The notes: generated from the sequence alone by a model not told the origin. Positions 24,301-36,190 are shown, numbered from the stretch's first letter. The stretch is DNA of 64,000 bases from Odobenus rosmarus divergens (GCF_000321225.1 NW_004450566.1:2528703-2592702), one strand, 5' to 3'. A program made the numbers and translations.

Positions 24301-24879
24301 GAGCAGTTCATGGTTCTTTATCTGACTGCCTAGCTCACCATATTGTTTCTCCTTTCATTCATTTTCTGTCTTCCAAATGGAAAAGGCATATTCACAACAT
24401 TATTTTTTAAACTGTATTTTCCTCTAAACTTACTACTCTACCAAGTAAACAAGATGTGTAACACTATCAACTAAATAATAGGATATACAGCCTTCTGTAC
24501 CCAAAATATGAAGCATGCTTGGAGTGCAGAAGTGTTTGTGTTTCTTATGAGTAACATGTAGATGTATAAGGAGAGGGGGCATCTACAGCCCAGGAGGATG
24601 CACTAACAGATCCTACACAGGTGGAATGTTCACCCTTCCCTGGTTACGATGATGTTCAAACCAAGTGAACAAACCAGTCTGGTCAGCTAACATATATTAA
24701 AGTATGTCCATCAAACTCCAGCAAGAAGAAAACGGAGCCAAGTTTTCTAATTGAGAGTTCTTCATGGAGGACAGTTCAATGACCCTCCAACTTTTTTTAA
24801 GTTATTATAATGAAAACTCCCAACTCCAGAAAAAAAAAAAAAGGCACTCTGCTACCAGATGGAATACATAAGACCAAAC
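24301..24879. other. Unique intergenic sequence, no gene seen
   Basis: No recognised repeat or coding frame between the purine tract and the start of L1 ORF2 homology. It could hold L1 5' sequence too diverged for me to recognise by eye. Confidence 0.45.
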
Positions 24880-26170
24880 CATACACAAATTAACCAAGTA
24901 GGAACTGCACTTGCCATAAATGACATATTAAAAAAAAATGATCATCTCAATCACTAATATAGCAGCAGCACCTAAATATGTGAAACAAATATTAACAGAC
25001 ATAAATGGAAAATTGACAGTAATACAGTAACAGTAGGGGACTTTAATAAACCCCACTTACATCAATGGATAAATCACACAGACAGAAAATCAGTAAGGAA
25101 ACATTGGCCTTAAATGACTCATTAGACCAGACTGACTTAGTAGATACATATAGAACATTCCATCCCAAACTGCAAAATAGACCTATTTTTCAAGTGCACA
25201 TGGAACACTCTCCAGTACAGATTACATGGTAGGCCACAAAAGAAGAATACATTCAAGAAGACTGAAATCCTATCAAGCGTCTTTTCTGACCACAACATTA
25301 TGAAAGCAGAAATTAATTACAAGATAAAAACAAAACAAAACAAAAAAACACAAACACATGTAGACTCAACAATACATAACCGAACAACTACTGTGTCAGT
25401 GAAGAAATCAAAGAGGAAATCAAAAAATACCTTGAGACTAATGAAAATGTAAACACAACTTATCAAAATCTATGTAATGCAGTAAAAGCAGTTCTAAGTT
25501 CATAGTGATACAGGCCTTCCCTCAAGGATAAAGAAAAATCTCAAATTATCTACTTTATACCTAAAGGAACTAGGAAAAGAAAGGTAAAGCTCACAGTCAG
25601 TAAAAGGAAGGAAATCATAAAGATCAGAATAAAAATAAAGATTTAAAAAAATAATAGAAATATCAATGAAACTAAAAGCTCATTCATTGAGAAGATAAAC
25701 AAAATTGATAAACCTCTAGCCAAACTCATCAACAAAAATGAGAGGCCCCAAATAAATTTAAAAAAAAAAAATGAAAGAACTTACAACTAATATAAAGGAT
25801 CATGAGTGGTTACTACAATTATTGCCAACAAGTTGGAAAATTTAGAAATCATTAATTTCTACAAACACATAACCTTCCAAGAATGAATCACAAAAAATAA
25901 AAAACCTGAATACACCCATACAAGAAACAAAATTAAGTCACTACTTTTCAAACTCCTAACAAATAACATTTTAGGATCAGACAGCTTCACAGGTGAATTC
26001 TACAAAATATTTAGGTGTTAGTACCTATCCTTCTCGAATTATTCCAAAAAATTTAGTAGGAAGAAATGCTTCTAAACTCATTTTACAAGGCCAGCATTAT
26101 CCTGATACCAAAACAAGGCAAAGACACCACAAAATAGAAAACTATACACCAATAATCCTGATGAACACAG

Positions 26171-26797
26171 ATGCAAAAATCCTCAACAAAATATTACCAA
26201 ATTCAACAATACATTAAAAGAATCATACACCATGATCAAGTGGGATTTATCTCAGAGATGCAAGGATGGTTCAACATCTGCAAATCAATCAACATGATAC
26301 TCCACAATAACAAAAAGGATAAAAGTTCTATGATCATCTCAATAGATGCAGAAAAAGCATTTGAAAGTTCAGCATTCATTTGTGATAAAAACTCTCAAGT
26401 GGGTATAAAAGTAATGTACCTCAACATAACCAAGTCCATTTATGACAAACCCACAGATAAGATCATACTAAATAATGAAAAGCTGAAAGCTTTTCCTCTA
26501 ACATTAGGAGCAAGACAAGGATACTCACTCTTGCCACCTTTATTCAGTGTAGTACTGAAAGTTCTAGCCATAGTATTTAGCCAAAAAAAAAAGAAGAAAA
26601 AAAAGGCATCCAAATTGCCAAGGAAAAAAAAAGTACCCCTATTCTCAGATGACACAATCATATATACAGGAAACACTAAAGACCCCACTAAAAAAACAAA
26701 CAAAAAAACTACTAGAATAAATGAATTCAGTAAAGTCACAGGACAAATGGACAAACAGAAATTGGTTGCATTTCCATACACTAATAACAAGCTATAA
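26171..26797 (+). pseudogene. L1 ORF2 reverse-transcriptase remnant (208-codon frame)
   Basis: The longest open stretch of the L1 at 24880-29600. It carries HHDQVGFISEMQGWFNI, SIDAEKAFE (a core RT motif with its Asp), LGARQGYSLLPPLFSVVLKVLA and FSDDTIIYTG, where the first residue pair of the usual FADD catalytic box is F-S. The frame has no start of its own and ends before the C-terminal region; upstream parts are in other frames. It is a relic, not a host gene. Confidence 0.9.
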
Positions 26798-26950
26798 GAA
26801 AAACAAATTAAGAAAGCAGTCCATTTACAATTGCACCAAATAAAACACATAGGAATAAACTTAACCAAGGAGGAGAAAGACCTGTAATCTGAAAACTATA
26901 AAACAACAGTGAAAGAAATTGAAGATGACACACGTATAAAAAACATTCCA

Positions 26951-27149
26951 GGGCTCCTGGGTGGCTCAGATGGTTGAGCCTCTGCCTTCGGCTCAGGTCA
27001 TGGTCCCAGGGTCCTGGGATCGGGTACCGCGTCCAGCTCCCTGCTTGGCGGAGAGCCTGCTTCTCCCTCTGCCTCTGCACCTCCCCCTGCTCATGCTCTC
27101 TCTCTCTCTCTCTACATCTCTCTGTCTCAAATGAATAAAAAAAAAAAAA
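26951..27149 (+). mobile_element. Can-SINE inside L1
   Basis: Head GGGCTCCTGGGTGGCTCAG, CT-rich body, AATAAAAAA tail. ATTCCA flanks both sides (26945-26950 and 27150-27155), and L1 sequence reads on across the insertion. Confidence 0.95.
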
Positions 27150-27179
27150 ATTCCATGCTTATGAATTGAATTGAACATG

Positions 27180-27323
27180 TGCCTTCGGCTCAGGTCATGA
27201 TCCCAGAGTCCTGGGATTGAATCCCCCATCGGGCTCCCTGCTCAGTGGGGAGTCTGTTTCTCCCTCTGCCCTTCCTCCCACTCATTCTCTCTCTCTCTGC
27301 CAAATAAATAAAATCTTAAAAAA
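27180..27323 (+). mobile_element. Headless Can-SINE fragment inside L1
   Basis: Starts at GCCTTCGGCTCAGGTCATGATCCCAGAG, about 40 bp into the Can-SINE consensus, and runs to the AAATAAATAAAATCTT tail. The L1 sequence that should lie between GAATTGAA and CAATCTACAGATTC is also missing, so a deletion appears to have removed both the SINE head and some L1. Confidence 0.9.
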
Positions 27324-28064
27324 CAAATCAATCTACAGATTCAATGCAATCACTATTAAATACCGACAGCATTTTTCACAGAATTAGAACACATAATCCT
27401 GAAATTTGTATGGAACCACAAAAGACCCTGAATAGCCAAAGCAATCTTGAGGAAGAAAAACAAAGCTGGAGGTCTCACAATCCCTGATTTCAAGATACAC
27501 TGCAAAGCTACAGTAATCAAAACTGTATGGCACTGTCACAAAAATAGACACATAGATCAATGGAATGGAATACAAAGCCCAGAGAGAAATTCACACTTAC
27601 ATGGTCAATTAATCTATGGCAAAGGATGCAGGAATATCCAATGGGAGAAAGACAGGCTCTTCAACAAATGGTGTTGGGAAAACTGGACAGCTATGTGCAG
27701 GATGAAACTGGACCACTTTCTTACAGCAAGCACAAAAATAAATTCAAAATGGATTAAAGACCTAAATGTGAGACTAGAAACTATAAAACTCCTATAAGAA
27801 AACACAGAAAGTAATTTCTTCAGCATTGGCCATAACATTTTTGTAGATATGTCTCCTCAGGTAAGGGAAACAAAAGCAAAAATAAACTATTGGGGTTTTG
27901 CACAGCAATGCAAATGATCAACAAAATGAAAAGGCAACCTACAGAATGGGGGAAGATATTTGCAAATGATATATTTGATAAGGTATTAAAATCCAAAATA
28001 CATAAAACAACTTACACAGCTTGACACACACACACAAAACAATTCAATTAAAAAACAGCAAATC

Positions 28065-28261
28065 TTGAGCACCTGGGTGGCTCAGTCTGTTAAGCATCTG
28101 CCTTCAGCTCAGGTCATGATCCCAGGGTCCTGGGATTGAGCCCCACATCCGGCTCCCTGCTTGGCGGGGAGCCTGCTTCTCCCTCTGCCTGTCACTCCCC
28201 CTGCTTGTGCTCTCTCTTGCTCTCTCCCTGACAAATAAATAAAATCTTTAAAAAAAAAAAT
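28065..28261 (+). mobile_element. Can-SINE with 8-bp TSD
   Basis: Complete Can-SINE between AGCAAATC copies at 28057-28064 and 28262-28269. It entered an already inserted segment (28270-28461) near its border with L1. Confidence 0.94.
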
Positions 28262-28269
28262 AGCAAATC

Positions 28270-28461
28270 CTACACCTGATAACATCTGCTAACTGCTGGA
28301 AACAAGGCCATTTTTTTGGCTAACTAAATGCATGACCACAGGGAAATCCACTCTGGCAATTTACTGATATTGCCATGATGTTTCTGTAATACACTTGGGG
28401 ATCAACTTAACTTATGATACAAGTGGCTGCAGCAGGATTAAGCCACAGTGGGCTCTGGGGA
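28270..28461. other. Unclassified segment of about 190 bp inserted in L1
   Basis: L1 sequence stops near 28050 and resumes at AGCAAAGGATCTGAATAGAC (about 28471). Apart from the SINE, the material between does not belong to L1. It begins CTACACCTGATAAC and ends GGGCTCTGGGGAG. I do not recognise it; a decayed solo LTR fragment or a filler copied from elsewhere are possibilities. Confidence 0.55.
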
Positions 28462-28910
28462 GAAAAAATAAGCAAAGGATCTGAATAGACATTTTTCTAA
28501 AGACATGCAGATGGACAACAGACACATAAAAAGATGCTCAACATCATTACCCATCAAAGAAAAGCAAATCAAAATCACAATGGGATATCACCTTATACCT
28601 GTCAGAATGGCTAAACTCAAAAAGACAAGAAATAACAAGGTAGTGAAGAAAAAGGAACCATCATGCACCACTGGTGAGAATATAAGTTGGTGCAGCCAAT
28701 ACAGAAAACAGTATAGAGGTTCCCCAAAAAATTAAAAATGGAAATACCACATGGTCCAGTAATTCCACTACTGGGTATTTACCTAAAAATAACAACAACA
28801 CTATTTCAAAAATATAGGTGTACCACTAGGTTTATTGTAGCATTATTTACAATAGCCACAATATGGAAGCAACCCAAGTGTTCATCCATAGATGAATAAA
28901 GCAGCTGTGA

Positions 28911-28957
28911 TATATATATATTATATATATAATAATATATATAATATATATATATAT
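28911..28957. repeat. (TA)n-rich microsatellite
   Basis: Imperfect TA/TAA repeats inside the 3' part of L1, directly before a displaced copy of L1 ORF2 sequence. Confidence 0.9.
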
Positions 28958-28960
28958 AAA

Positions 28961-29002
28961 CTGGAGGTCTCACAATCCCTGATTTGAAGATACACTGCAA
29001 AG
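28961..29002. repeat. 42-bp displaced copy of L1 segment 27466-27507
   Basis: CTGGAGGTCTCACAATCCCT and what follows match 27466-27507 at 41 of 42 positions but sit about 1.5 kb out of place in the L1 order, at the edge of the TA repeat. Confidence 0.9.
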
Positions 29003-29098
29003 TATACACATATACATACAAACACACAATGGAATATTACTCAGCCATAAAAAGGACATCTTCATATTCACAACAATAGGGACAAAGAAAAAAAAGAC

Positions 29099-29266
29099 TT
29101 TTTTTTTTAAGATTTTATTTATTTGAGAAAGAGAGGACAAGCAGGGGGAGCTGCAGAGGGCGAGGGAGGAGCAGGGGAGCCTGATGCAGGGCTTGATCCC
29201 AGGACTCCAGGATCATGACCTCAGCCGAAGGCAGACACTTAACCAACTGAGCCACCCAGGCACCCC
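29099..29266 (-). mobile_element. Can-SINE, minus strand, inside L1 3' region
   Basis: Inverted copy: T-rich tail, AAGATTTTATTTATTTGAG, and inverted head GAGCCACCCAGGCACCCC ending at 29266. The body is short. T-runs at both ends obscure the TSD. Confidence 0.94.
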
Positions 29267-29639
29267 TTTTTTTAAAGGATTTTTAAAAACCCAGACTCTT
29301 AAATACAGAGGAAAAAGTGGTTGTCAGAGGGGAGTTGGCTGGCAGGATGGGTGAAATAGATACAGGGCTTAAAATGTACAAAGTTCCAGTTATAAAATAA
29401 GTACATCACAGAGATGAAAAGTACAGAATAGGGAATATAGTCAGTAATATTGTAATAACTTTGTATGGTGCTAGATGGTGACACATTATGGTAAGCACTA
29501 ATGTATAGAATTGTTGAATTATTATGTTGTACACATGAAACTAAAATAATACTGTTAATTGTATTTAAACAAAATGAAACATGGAGATACCAAAAAATAA
29601 AAATAAAGATGAGCAATCCCTCCTCAACAACAACAGAAA

Positions 29640-31455
29640 AGAAGAAAAACAATCCCATTTACAATTGCATCAAAAAATAAAATACCTAGGACCAAATTTA
29701 ACCATGAAGGTGAAAGACCTACATGCTAAAAACTATAGGACACAAATAGATACAAAGATATTCTGTGCTCATGGATTGGAAGAATATTGCTAAATGTTCT
29801 TCCTATCCAAAGCAATCTACAGATTTAATGCAATTGAATGCAAAATATCAATAGTATTTTTCACAGAACTAGAACAAATAATCTTAAAATTTGTATGGAA
29901 CCACAAAACACCCCAACTAGCCAAAGCAATCTTGAGGAAGAACAAAGCCAGAGGTATCACTATCCTTGATTTCAAACTATAGCACAAAGTGATAGTGATC
30001 AAAACAGTGTGGTCCTGGCATGAAAACAGACACACAGACCAATGGAACAAAATAGAGAGCCCAAAAATAAACCCATGCTTATATGGTCAATATATCTATG
30101 ACAAGGGAAGCAAAAATATACAATGGGGGAAAAAGAGTGTCTCCAATAAATGATCTTGGGAAAAGTGGATAGCTACATGCAAAACAATGAAACAGGACCA
30201 CTATCTTAAAGCATATAGAAACATAATTTCAAAGTAGATTAAAGACTTGAATGTAAGACCTGAAACCATAACACTCCTCGAAGAAAACATAGACAATAAG
30301 TTCTTTGACACCAGAGTTAGTGGTATTTTTATGGACGAGTATCCTCAGGAAAGGACAACCAAAGCTAAAATAAACAAATGGAAGTATATCAAACTAAAAA
30401 GCTTTTGCACAGTGAAGGAAACCATGAACAAAACAAAAAGGCAACTCACTAAATGGGTGAAGATATTTGCAAATCATACTCATGATAAGGAGTTAAAATC
30501 CAAAATATACAAAGAACTCAACTTAATACTAAACAAACAAAAAAAAGTTTTAATGGGCAGAGAACTTTTCCAAAGAAGATATACAGATGACCAACAGGTA
30601 CATGAAAAGTGCTCAATATCATCGATCATCATGAACATGTAAGTCAAAACCACAGTGAGATATAGCATGACACCTATCAAATTGGCTATTACCAAAAAGA
30701 CAAAAGTTTGGCAAGGATGTGCAGAAAAGGGAAACTTGTGCAACATTGGTGGGAAGTTGGTGCAGCCACTATAGAAAACAATATGGAAGTTCCTCAAAAA
30801 ATTAAAAATAGAACCACTATAAGATCCAGAGATTCCACTTCTGCGTATTTATCTTAAAAAAAAAAAAAACACCAATTCAAAGGGATATATACATCGCTAT
30901 GTTCACTGTACCATTATTTACAATAGCCAAGGTGTGGAAGCAACCCAAGTGCTCCTCAATAGATGAAGGGATAAAGAAGAATGTAGTGTATATATATACA
31001 ACAGAGTATCAGTCATATGAAGAATGAAATCTTGTCACTTGTAACAACAGATACGGACCTAGTGGGTATTACGCTAAATGAAATAAGTGAGATAGAGAAA
31101 GACAAATACCATAAGATTTCTCTTCTATATGGAATCTAAAAAGCAAAACAAAGACAGACTTACAGATACAGGCAACAAATTGTTGGTTACCATAGAGGGG
31201 AGGGGGCTGGGGGTCAGGCAAAATAGGTGAGGGAGATTGAGAAGCACAAACTTCCAGGTATAAAGTAAATGAGTCATGGGGATGTAATATACAGCACAGG
31301 GAGTAAAGTCAATAGTATGATCATAATTTGTACGGTGACAGATAGTAAATACCTATCATAGGGATATCATAATGTAAAAATATCAAATCACTTATCATGT
31401 ATACCTGAAACTAATATTGTATATCAATTATACATCAATAAAAATAAAATAATTT
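29640..31455 (+). mobile_element. 5'-truncated L1 (ORF2 C-terminal region and 3' UTR)
   Basis: A second plus-strand L1 follows directly. It starts at AATCCCATTTACAATTGCA in the late RT region, includes ORF2 C-terminal frames (29794-29982 and 30247-30642, with NVRPETITLLEEN and WKYIKLKSFCTVKET), and ends in a 3' UTR with TACATCAATAAAAATAAAAT near 31450. Frames are broken. Confidence 0.9.
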
Positions 31456-32008
31456 GGCACTGCCAAGGGCAACAGGGCTACTTGATGACACAAAAGGTTT
31501 TCAAAGATTTCACATGGGAAACAGCAAGGTAGTAATCACTAAAGGGGACAACAAATTTATTTTCTAGCAAGGTCTTCCTGTGAGATGCCAAAAAGCAATG
31601 CCATTAATACATTGTTGGTCACTGGTGCACTGAAGACTGAGAAGAAAGCTAATCATTTGCTCACTCTAAGTACAAGGGATGAATTCTAAGCCAGAATTAC
31701 CACATGAATGTTCATCTTCCTTCTTGGGAAGGAAAAAGAAAGAGTAGTAAAATAACTTGGGATGGCACAAAATAAAGATTGTCGGTGTTCTGTTCAATTG
31801 GAAATTTGGTTGACATTTAGAGGTTGAAAGAGAGGTCAAAGTATATTTGGGGAGCTGGAAGGGAGGGTGGCAAGAGTAGAGGAAGAGATCACAAACCAGA
31901 ATGACAAATATGGAATGGATATTGATGACATTTTAGGCCACAGGACCATTATTAAAGGTCCATTTGTGTGGAAATACTTATTTTATACACACTACATTAA
32001 AGTAGAAC
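31456..32008. other. Unique intergenic sequence, nothing recognised
   Basis: No gene and no repeat family I can name between the L1 and the MIR. Confidence 0.55.
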
Positions 32009-32235
32009 AGATAGCATAGCATAGTGGTCAAGATTATAGACTCTGGAATCACATAGTGTGGGACTCAAATCCACCAACTTTGCTAGTTATACAGCTTAGA
32101 TAATGCCAAACTATATCGTCATCTTTAAAACAGAGATCCTATTAGAACTTTGCACTTCAAACACTCATTGTAAGAGTTAAATGTGTTACCACATCTAAAG
32201 TTCTTAGCACATTACCAAGTACAGACCTAGCAATC
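32009..32235 (+). mobile_element. MIR SINE
   Basis: Starts AGATAGCATAGCATAGTGGT, followed by CTCTGGAATCACATAGTGTG and the tRNA-derived and core regions in MIR order, ending near ACCTAGCAATCAAC. Divergence is high, as expected for this ancient family. Confidence 0.82.
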
Positions 32236-33203
32236 AACAGGTTACTCAAAAATGTACCTGAGATGGAGAATTGTATGTTCATCTTTGGGACCTGGCAAAC
32301 CTTTGAGCTATTCCTAGAACTGAATTTGCATTTATGCCCCTGTGAACATTTCAGAATCCCATAAGGGAGATGAATTCTGTACCCATGTCTCCTAGAAGAA
32401 GGAGTGAGACCAAATGCAAAGTTTGTGTATACCAGGTGACTCTGGCTTGCCTCCTCACTGTGCTGCCCTAGAAATCTCAAGGCCCCTACTAAGAGAGTAA
32501 TCCTGACTTGCAAGCAACCATTTGCCCTGGACAGAACTTCAGGAATTAAGAGTGGCCTGGAAGGACCTGGAGGGACAGGAAAAACTCTGAAGCAAAGCTT
32601 CTACCAGTGAAATTACTGCTACAGACTTCTGGTCCTGTATTCTACACCTCAGCGAATAAGAGTCCCAGTGGAGTATCCAACTTCGGGAAAGGACACTCTA
32701 AAATGTTTTCATTGACTGGGTTGCACTTAGAGGGTTTGGAGACAGGGCCTGCGATGCTTGCATCATACCCTTAGCTCTTGTCTGTACATCCCTTCCAGAC
32801 TAGCCCAGTTAAGCATTCTTAACTTTTCAGAATGGCTTATAGTAGAGAATGACAAAAGGCAAGAGGCTCACCATGGCCACTGAGCAAGTCCTCCCATTCT
32901 CTGATCTTAGATTTTTTTTCAAATATATCAAGTGAGAGGAGAGGAGTCGTAAGAAACTGCACACAGACTCAATAAGAAAGCAACATGGACAAAGGTTAAT
33001 GAAAAGATGTTGAAAAGGACTACAAAAATAATAGCATTGGGAAGGAGAAAGTGACAAGAAAGTAAACAGTATAGGAGCGATGACTGAAAAAATTGTATAC
33101 TGCTAAAAAAAAAAAAAAGACATGGAATGGAGATACAAAAATGTAGGGAATGCCAGAGATATTTATGAAGAAAAGCAGTGTTGTGGAATAATCAGATATC
33201 CTC
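32236..33203. other. Unique intergenic sequence, nothing recognised
   Basis: No coding frame of note. The A13 run at 33106-33118 is the only low-complexity element. Confidence 0.5.
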
Positions 33204-33340
33204 TGTATCAGTCAGGGTTCTTCCTGAATAGAACCAATGGAATAACCACATGTACATATATAAATATGAATAGATATAGATGTGCTGCATATATGGCCAT
33301 ATGTGTGTGTATACATACATTATACATATGTAAATATCTA

Positions 33341-33600
33341 CAGTTGACCCTTAAACAACACAAGTTTGAACTGCATGGGTCCATTTAGGATTTTCTTAAC
33401 ATTTTCTCTCACTTAAAAATACAGGATATAGGGGCACCTGGGTGGCTCAGTTGGTTAAGTGTCTGCCTTTGGCTCAGATCATGATCTTTCAGTCAACAGT
33501 AGGCTATTAGTAGTTAACCTCTGGGGCAAAGTTATATGAGGATTTTTTACTGTATTGGGAGTTGGGACCCCCAGACCCTGTGTTGTTCAAATGTTAGGTG
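33341..33600 (+). mobile_element. Tigger/MER2-like DNA transposon (non-autonomous)
   Basis: Left end CAGTTGACCCTTAAACAACA follows a TA dinucleotide (33339-33340). The right end contains CCTGTGTTGTTCAAATG, the inverted counterpart. Inner ACAGTAGGCTATTAGTAGTTAA also fits MER2-type elements. It lacks any transposase frame and is itself interrupted by a Can-SINE head. Confidence 0.82.
33431..33486 (+). mobile_element. Can-SINE head fragment without body or tail
   Basis: GGGGCACCTGGGTGGCTCAG through GGCTCAGATCATGATC, then sequence returns to the Tigger-like element at TCAGTCAACAGTAGGC. Only the first 56 bp of a roughly 190-bp SINE are present. Confidence 0.92.
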
Positions 33601-34070
33601 TTGGGGGGCTGGGGGGTGGGCAGGGAATTTGTTATAGAAATTGGCTCATGCAGTTATGGAGGTTGAAAGGTCCCACCATCTGCCATCTGCACATTAGAAT
33701 ACTGGGAAAGCCAGTGGGAGAATTTAGTCTGAGTTCAAACGCCTGAGAACCAGGGGACAGCTGGTGTAAGTCCCAGACTCTGAAGGTCCAAGAACCAGCA
33801 GCTCCAATATCCAAGGGCAGGAGAAGATGGATGTCCCAGTGCATGAAGAGAGAGAATTCACCCTTCCTCCATCTTTTTGTTTTATTCAGGTCCCAATGGA
33901 TTAAATGATGTCTACCCACATTGGTGAGGATGGATCTCTTTACTCGTTCTACTGAATCAAAAGCTAATTTCTTCCAGATACACTCACACAGACACATCCA
34001 GAAATAATGCTGTACAACTCTCCGGACATCTTTAGTCCACTCAAGTTGACATATGAAATTAAACATCATA

Positions 34071-35452
34071 TCCTCCTTTCATATATTTGCTTTTAAAATT
34101 TATTATACATTGCCTTGGGCATTGGAAAGGGTAATAACTGATCAAGACTCTATGATTTCCTCAACAAAATTCAATTTGAGCTACTGCAAGCACAAAGGGA
34201 GAAGTGGGAGATTTCTTCCAAGGTTTCAGAGGTAGCTTACAGAACCCCAAGGGCAGGGTGTAGTCAGGCCCACAAGGCTGAAAAGTGCCTGGAAAGTCAT
34301 TAGGGTCTCATCTCTGCTTTTGATTCTACAAGTACTTTTTTCTCTCTCACTCTGCAGGCTGCTTTCTCTACTTCACAGGAACTCTTAGTTGAACCTGGCC
34401 ACCTCACCAAGTTGTAGTTCCAGCTACCCATGGAGAGTTTACATCCCTAGGAGCAATCTCTCTGGCCCAGCTTAGGACAGATAGGGAAACAGAACACAAA
34501 ATGGGCAGGGAGCCTCTCCTTCACTTCATACAGACTTCCATAAAGTTTTGGGATTTTAAAGCTCTAGGACATTGGTGCCCACTTTTTTCAGGCTCTGAGA
34601 GGGAGGGAGGGAGGGAGGGAGGGAGGCAGGGAAGGAAAGGAAGGAAAAGAAGCAAAGGAAGGAAAAAACAGAGGGAGGAAAACAAGCTAAAATTCAACTT
34701 AGTGATACCACAAGAGTAGAACTAGAACTGAAATTAGAAGAAACAAAGAAGGAAGGAGTGAAGAATAAGGTGACAGATGTAACCATTATCATCATAAACA
34801 CTCCAAGCTCATGGTAACCACTTTTTCTGACACTTACCTATTAGGAATACCAAGATGGAGGCTGTGTGAAAGAGATGAAGTTAATACTAGAAATGGGCTG
34901 ATCTTACACCCAGCAGAGGGGAAGCAAAGGGATTTGTTGATCATCTATTATGTCAGTGCAAGCAACTTGCAAACTCTATGTGGTTTGAGGAAAATGAACA
35001 GAGGTTGACTAATTAGAGTGTGATCACCAAGCAGTGAGAGGTGAAGCTTACATTAGCATCCAGGTTCACTGAGACTCTAAGGTCCATGCTTGCCATGTGA
35101 AACCATGCTCCAGTCCAATCGTGTTTTACTGTTGCTATATGATTTACATTAAATTATAGCACCTACTTGAAAGAAAATGCTAAGAAAGTCTAGATAAGTA
35201 GCCTATTAAAATCATTCTTTTATGAATAAACATTACAAATTATTTTGTTTGCATCTAAAATATTTGAGGATGTCATAAGAAGGTAAATCACATATCTATA
35301 ATCTTACTTAAATACTTTGGTCAGTTACTATAAAAATGAACTTCACCATCCCTGTTTGAATCAACAGGGTCAAAATTTAAAAAATTTAGGCTGTTTTCTG
35401 TGTAAATACTGATATAAACCCATGTATGTGTATAACAGCAATAAAATCTTAT
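34071..35452. other. Intergenic sequence with a (GGGA)n tract, otherwise unrecognised
   Basis: A purine run (GGGA then GGAAA units) occupies about 34597-34656. The rest shows no gene or named repeat. Confidence 0.55.
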
Positions 35453-35629
35453 TAAAGGGGTGCCCAGGTAGCTCAGTTGGTTGAGCGTCTGCCTTCGGCT
35501 CAGATCATGATCCCAGGGTCCTGGGATAGAGTCCTGCGTTGGGATCTCTGCTCAGCAGGGAGTCTGTTTGTCCCTCTCCCCCTGCCCCTCCCCCACTCTC
35601 TCTCTCAAATAAGTAAAATCATTACAAAA
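35453..35629 (+). mobile_element. Can-SINE with 13-bp TSD
   Basis: Flanked by exact AATAAAATCTTAT copies at 35440-35452 and 35630-35642. The target itself resembles the SINE tail sequence. Body intact, tail short. Confidence 0.95.
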
Positions 35630-35642
35630 AATAAAATCTTAT

Positions 35643-36190
35643 ACAAATATCAACATTACTAACCACCTCACAAAAACATGCTGAAATTTGTCAACTCGTC
35701 ATAACCCCATTCTTTGGCAATCATGGGATAGGACTGTAAGTTCACTTTATAAAGTAACTCCCTGCAATGGAAGAGGGATCTTAATGAGTAGAAGAATTGG
35801 ATGGAGTGTAATGTTAAAGGGAAGAGTTACTCAGATAACAAACATTTCTTCAGTACCTACTAACTACAAAATACTGTCGAATGCTAGAGATTCGAAGCTA
35901 AATAGTCTTATTTCCTTACCTAGAGAAACTTAAAGTCTAGCAATGAGGAATATTATGTTCAACCCTCAGTGCTCAACTTTAAAAAGGAAATGTTTTTAAA
36001 TGGGCTAACACAGTTTTCATATAGCAACATTTCATTTCTAGACTGTCTATTCACAGTTTCAATAATGTAAAGTACTTTCTGTCATGGTTCTATAGATTAG
36101 CTGGACTCAGCAGGGTGGTTCTTCTTTGAGCTCTCTCATGCAGTGTGGTTAGGGGTCACCTGGGAATACAGTAATCTAAATGCTCACTTG
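35643..36190. other. Intergenic sequence, nothing firm
   Basis: No gene. About 36090-36170 (TGGACTCAGCAGGGTGGTTC) faintly resembles an ancient interspersed repeat, too weak to name. Confidence 0.5.

Larger units (their letters stand above)
24880..29600 (+). mobile_element. L1 (ORF2 and 3' UTR), heavily interrupted
   Basis: Plus-strand L1 sequence starts in the ORF2 endonuclease region near 24880, passes through the reverse-transcriptase region and the C-terminal region, and ends in 3' UTR near 29590. It is interrupted by four Can-SINEs, a TA-repeat with a displaced L1 copy and a segment I cannot classify (28270-28461), each listed separately. Many stops and frameshifts make it non-functional. 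Confidence 0.9.
33204..34070 (-). mobile_element. MLT2-type (ERVL) solo LTR, interrupted
   Basis: On the plus strand it starts TGTATCAGTCAGGGTTCTTC and ends CAAGTTGACATATGAAATTAAACATCATA-like sequence, the two inverted ends of the MLT2B group as I remember it. A Tigger/MER2-like transposon (33341-33600) splits it. No internal retroviral sequence adjoins it. The family name is from memory; the LTR nature rests on the matching ends with the copy at 49147-49713, which is in the other orientation. Confidence 0.75.

Noticed and set aside
24021..24333. Open frames on both strands across the purine tract
   Set aside because: Low-complexity Glu/Gly/Arg or Ser/Pro/Phe strings produced by the polypurine composition.
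27000..28260. CRISPR-like regular repetition of similar blocks
   Set aside because: The recurring blocks are Can-SINE copies with TSDs in a mammalian genome, not direct repeats with spacers.
36085..36180. Possible ancient LTR or DNA transposon fragment
   Set aside because: Weak similarity over less than 100 bp, no defined ends.
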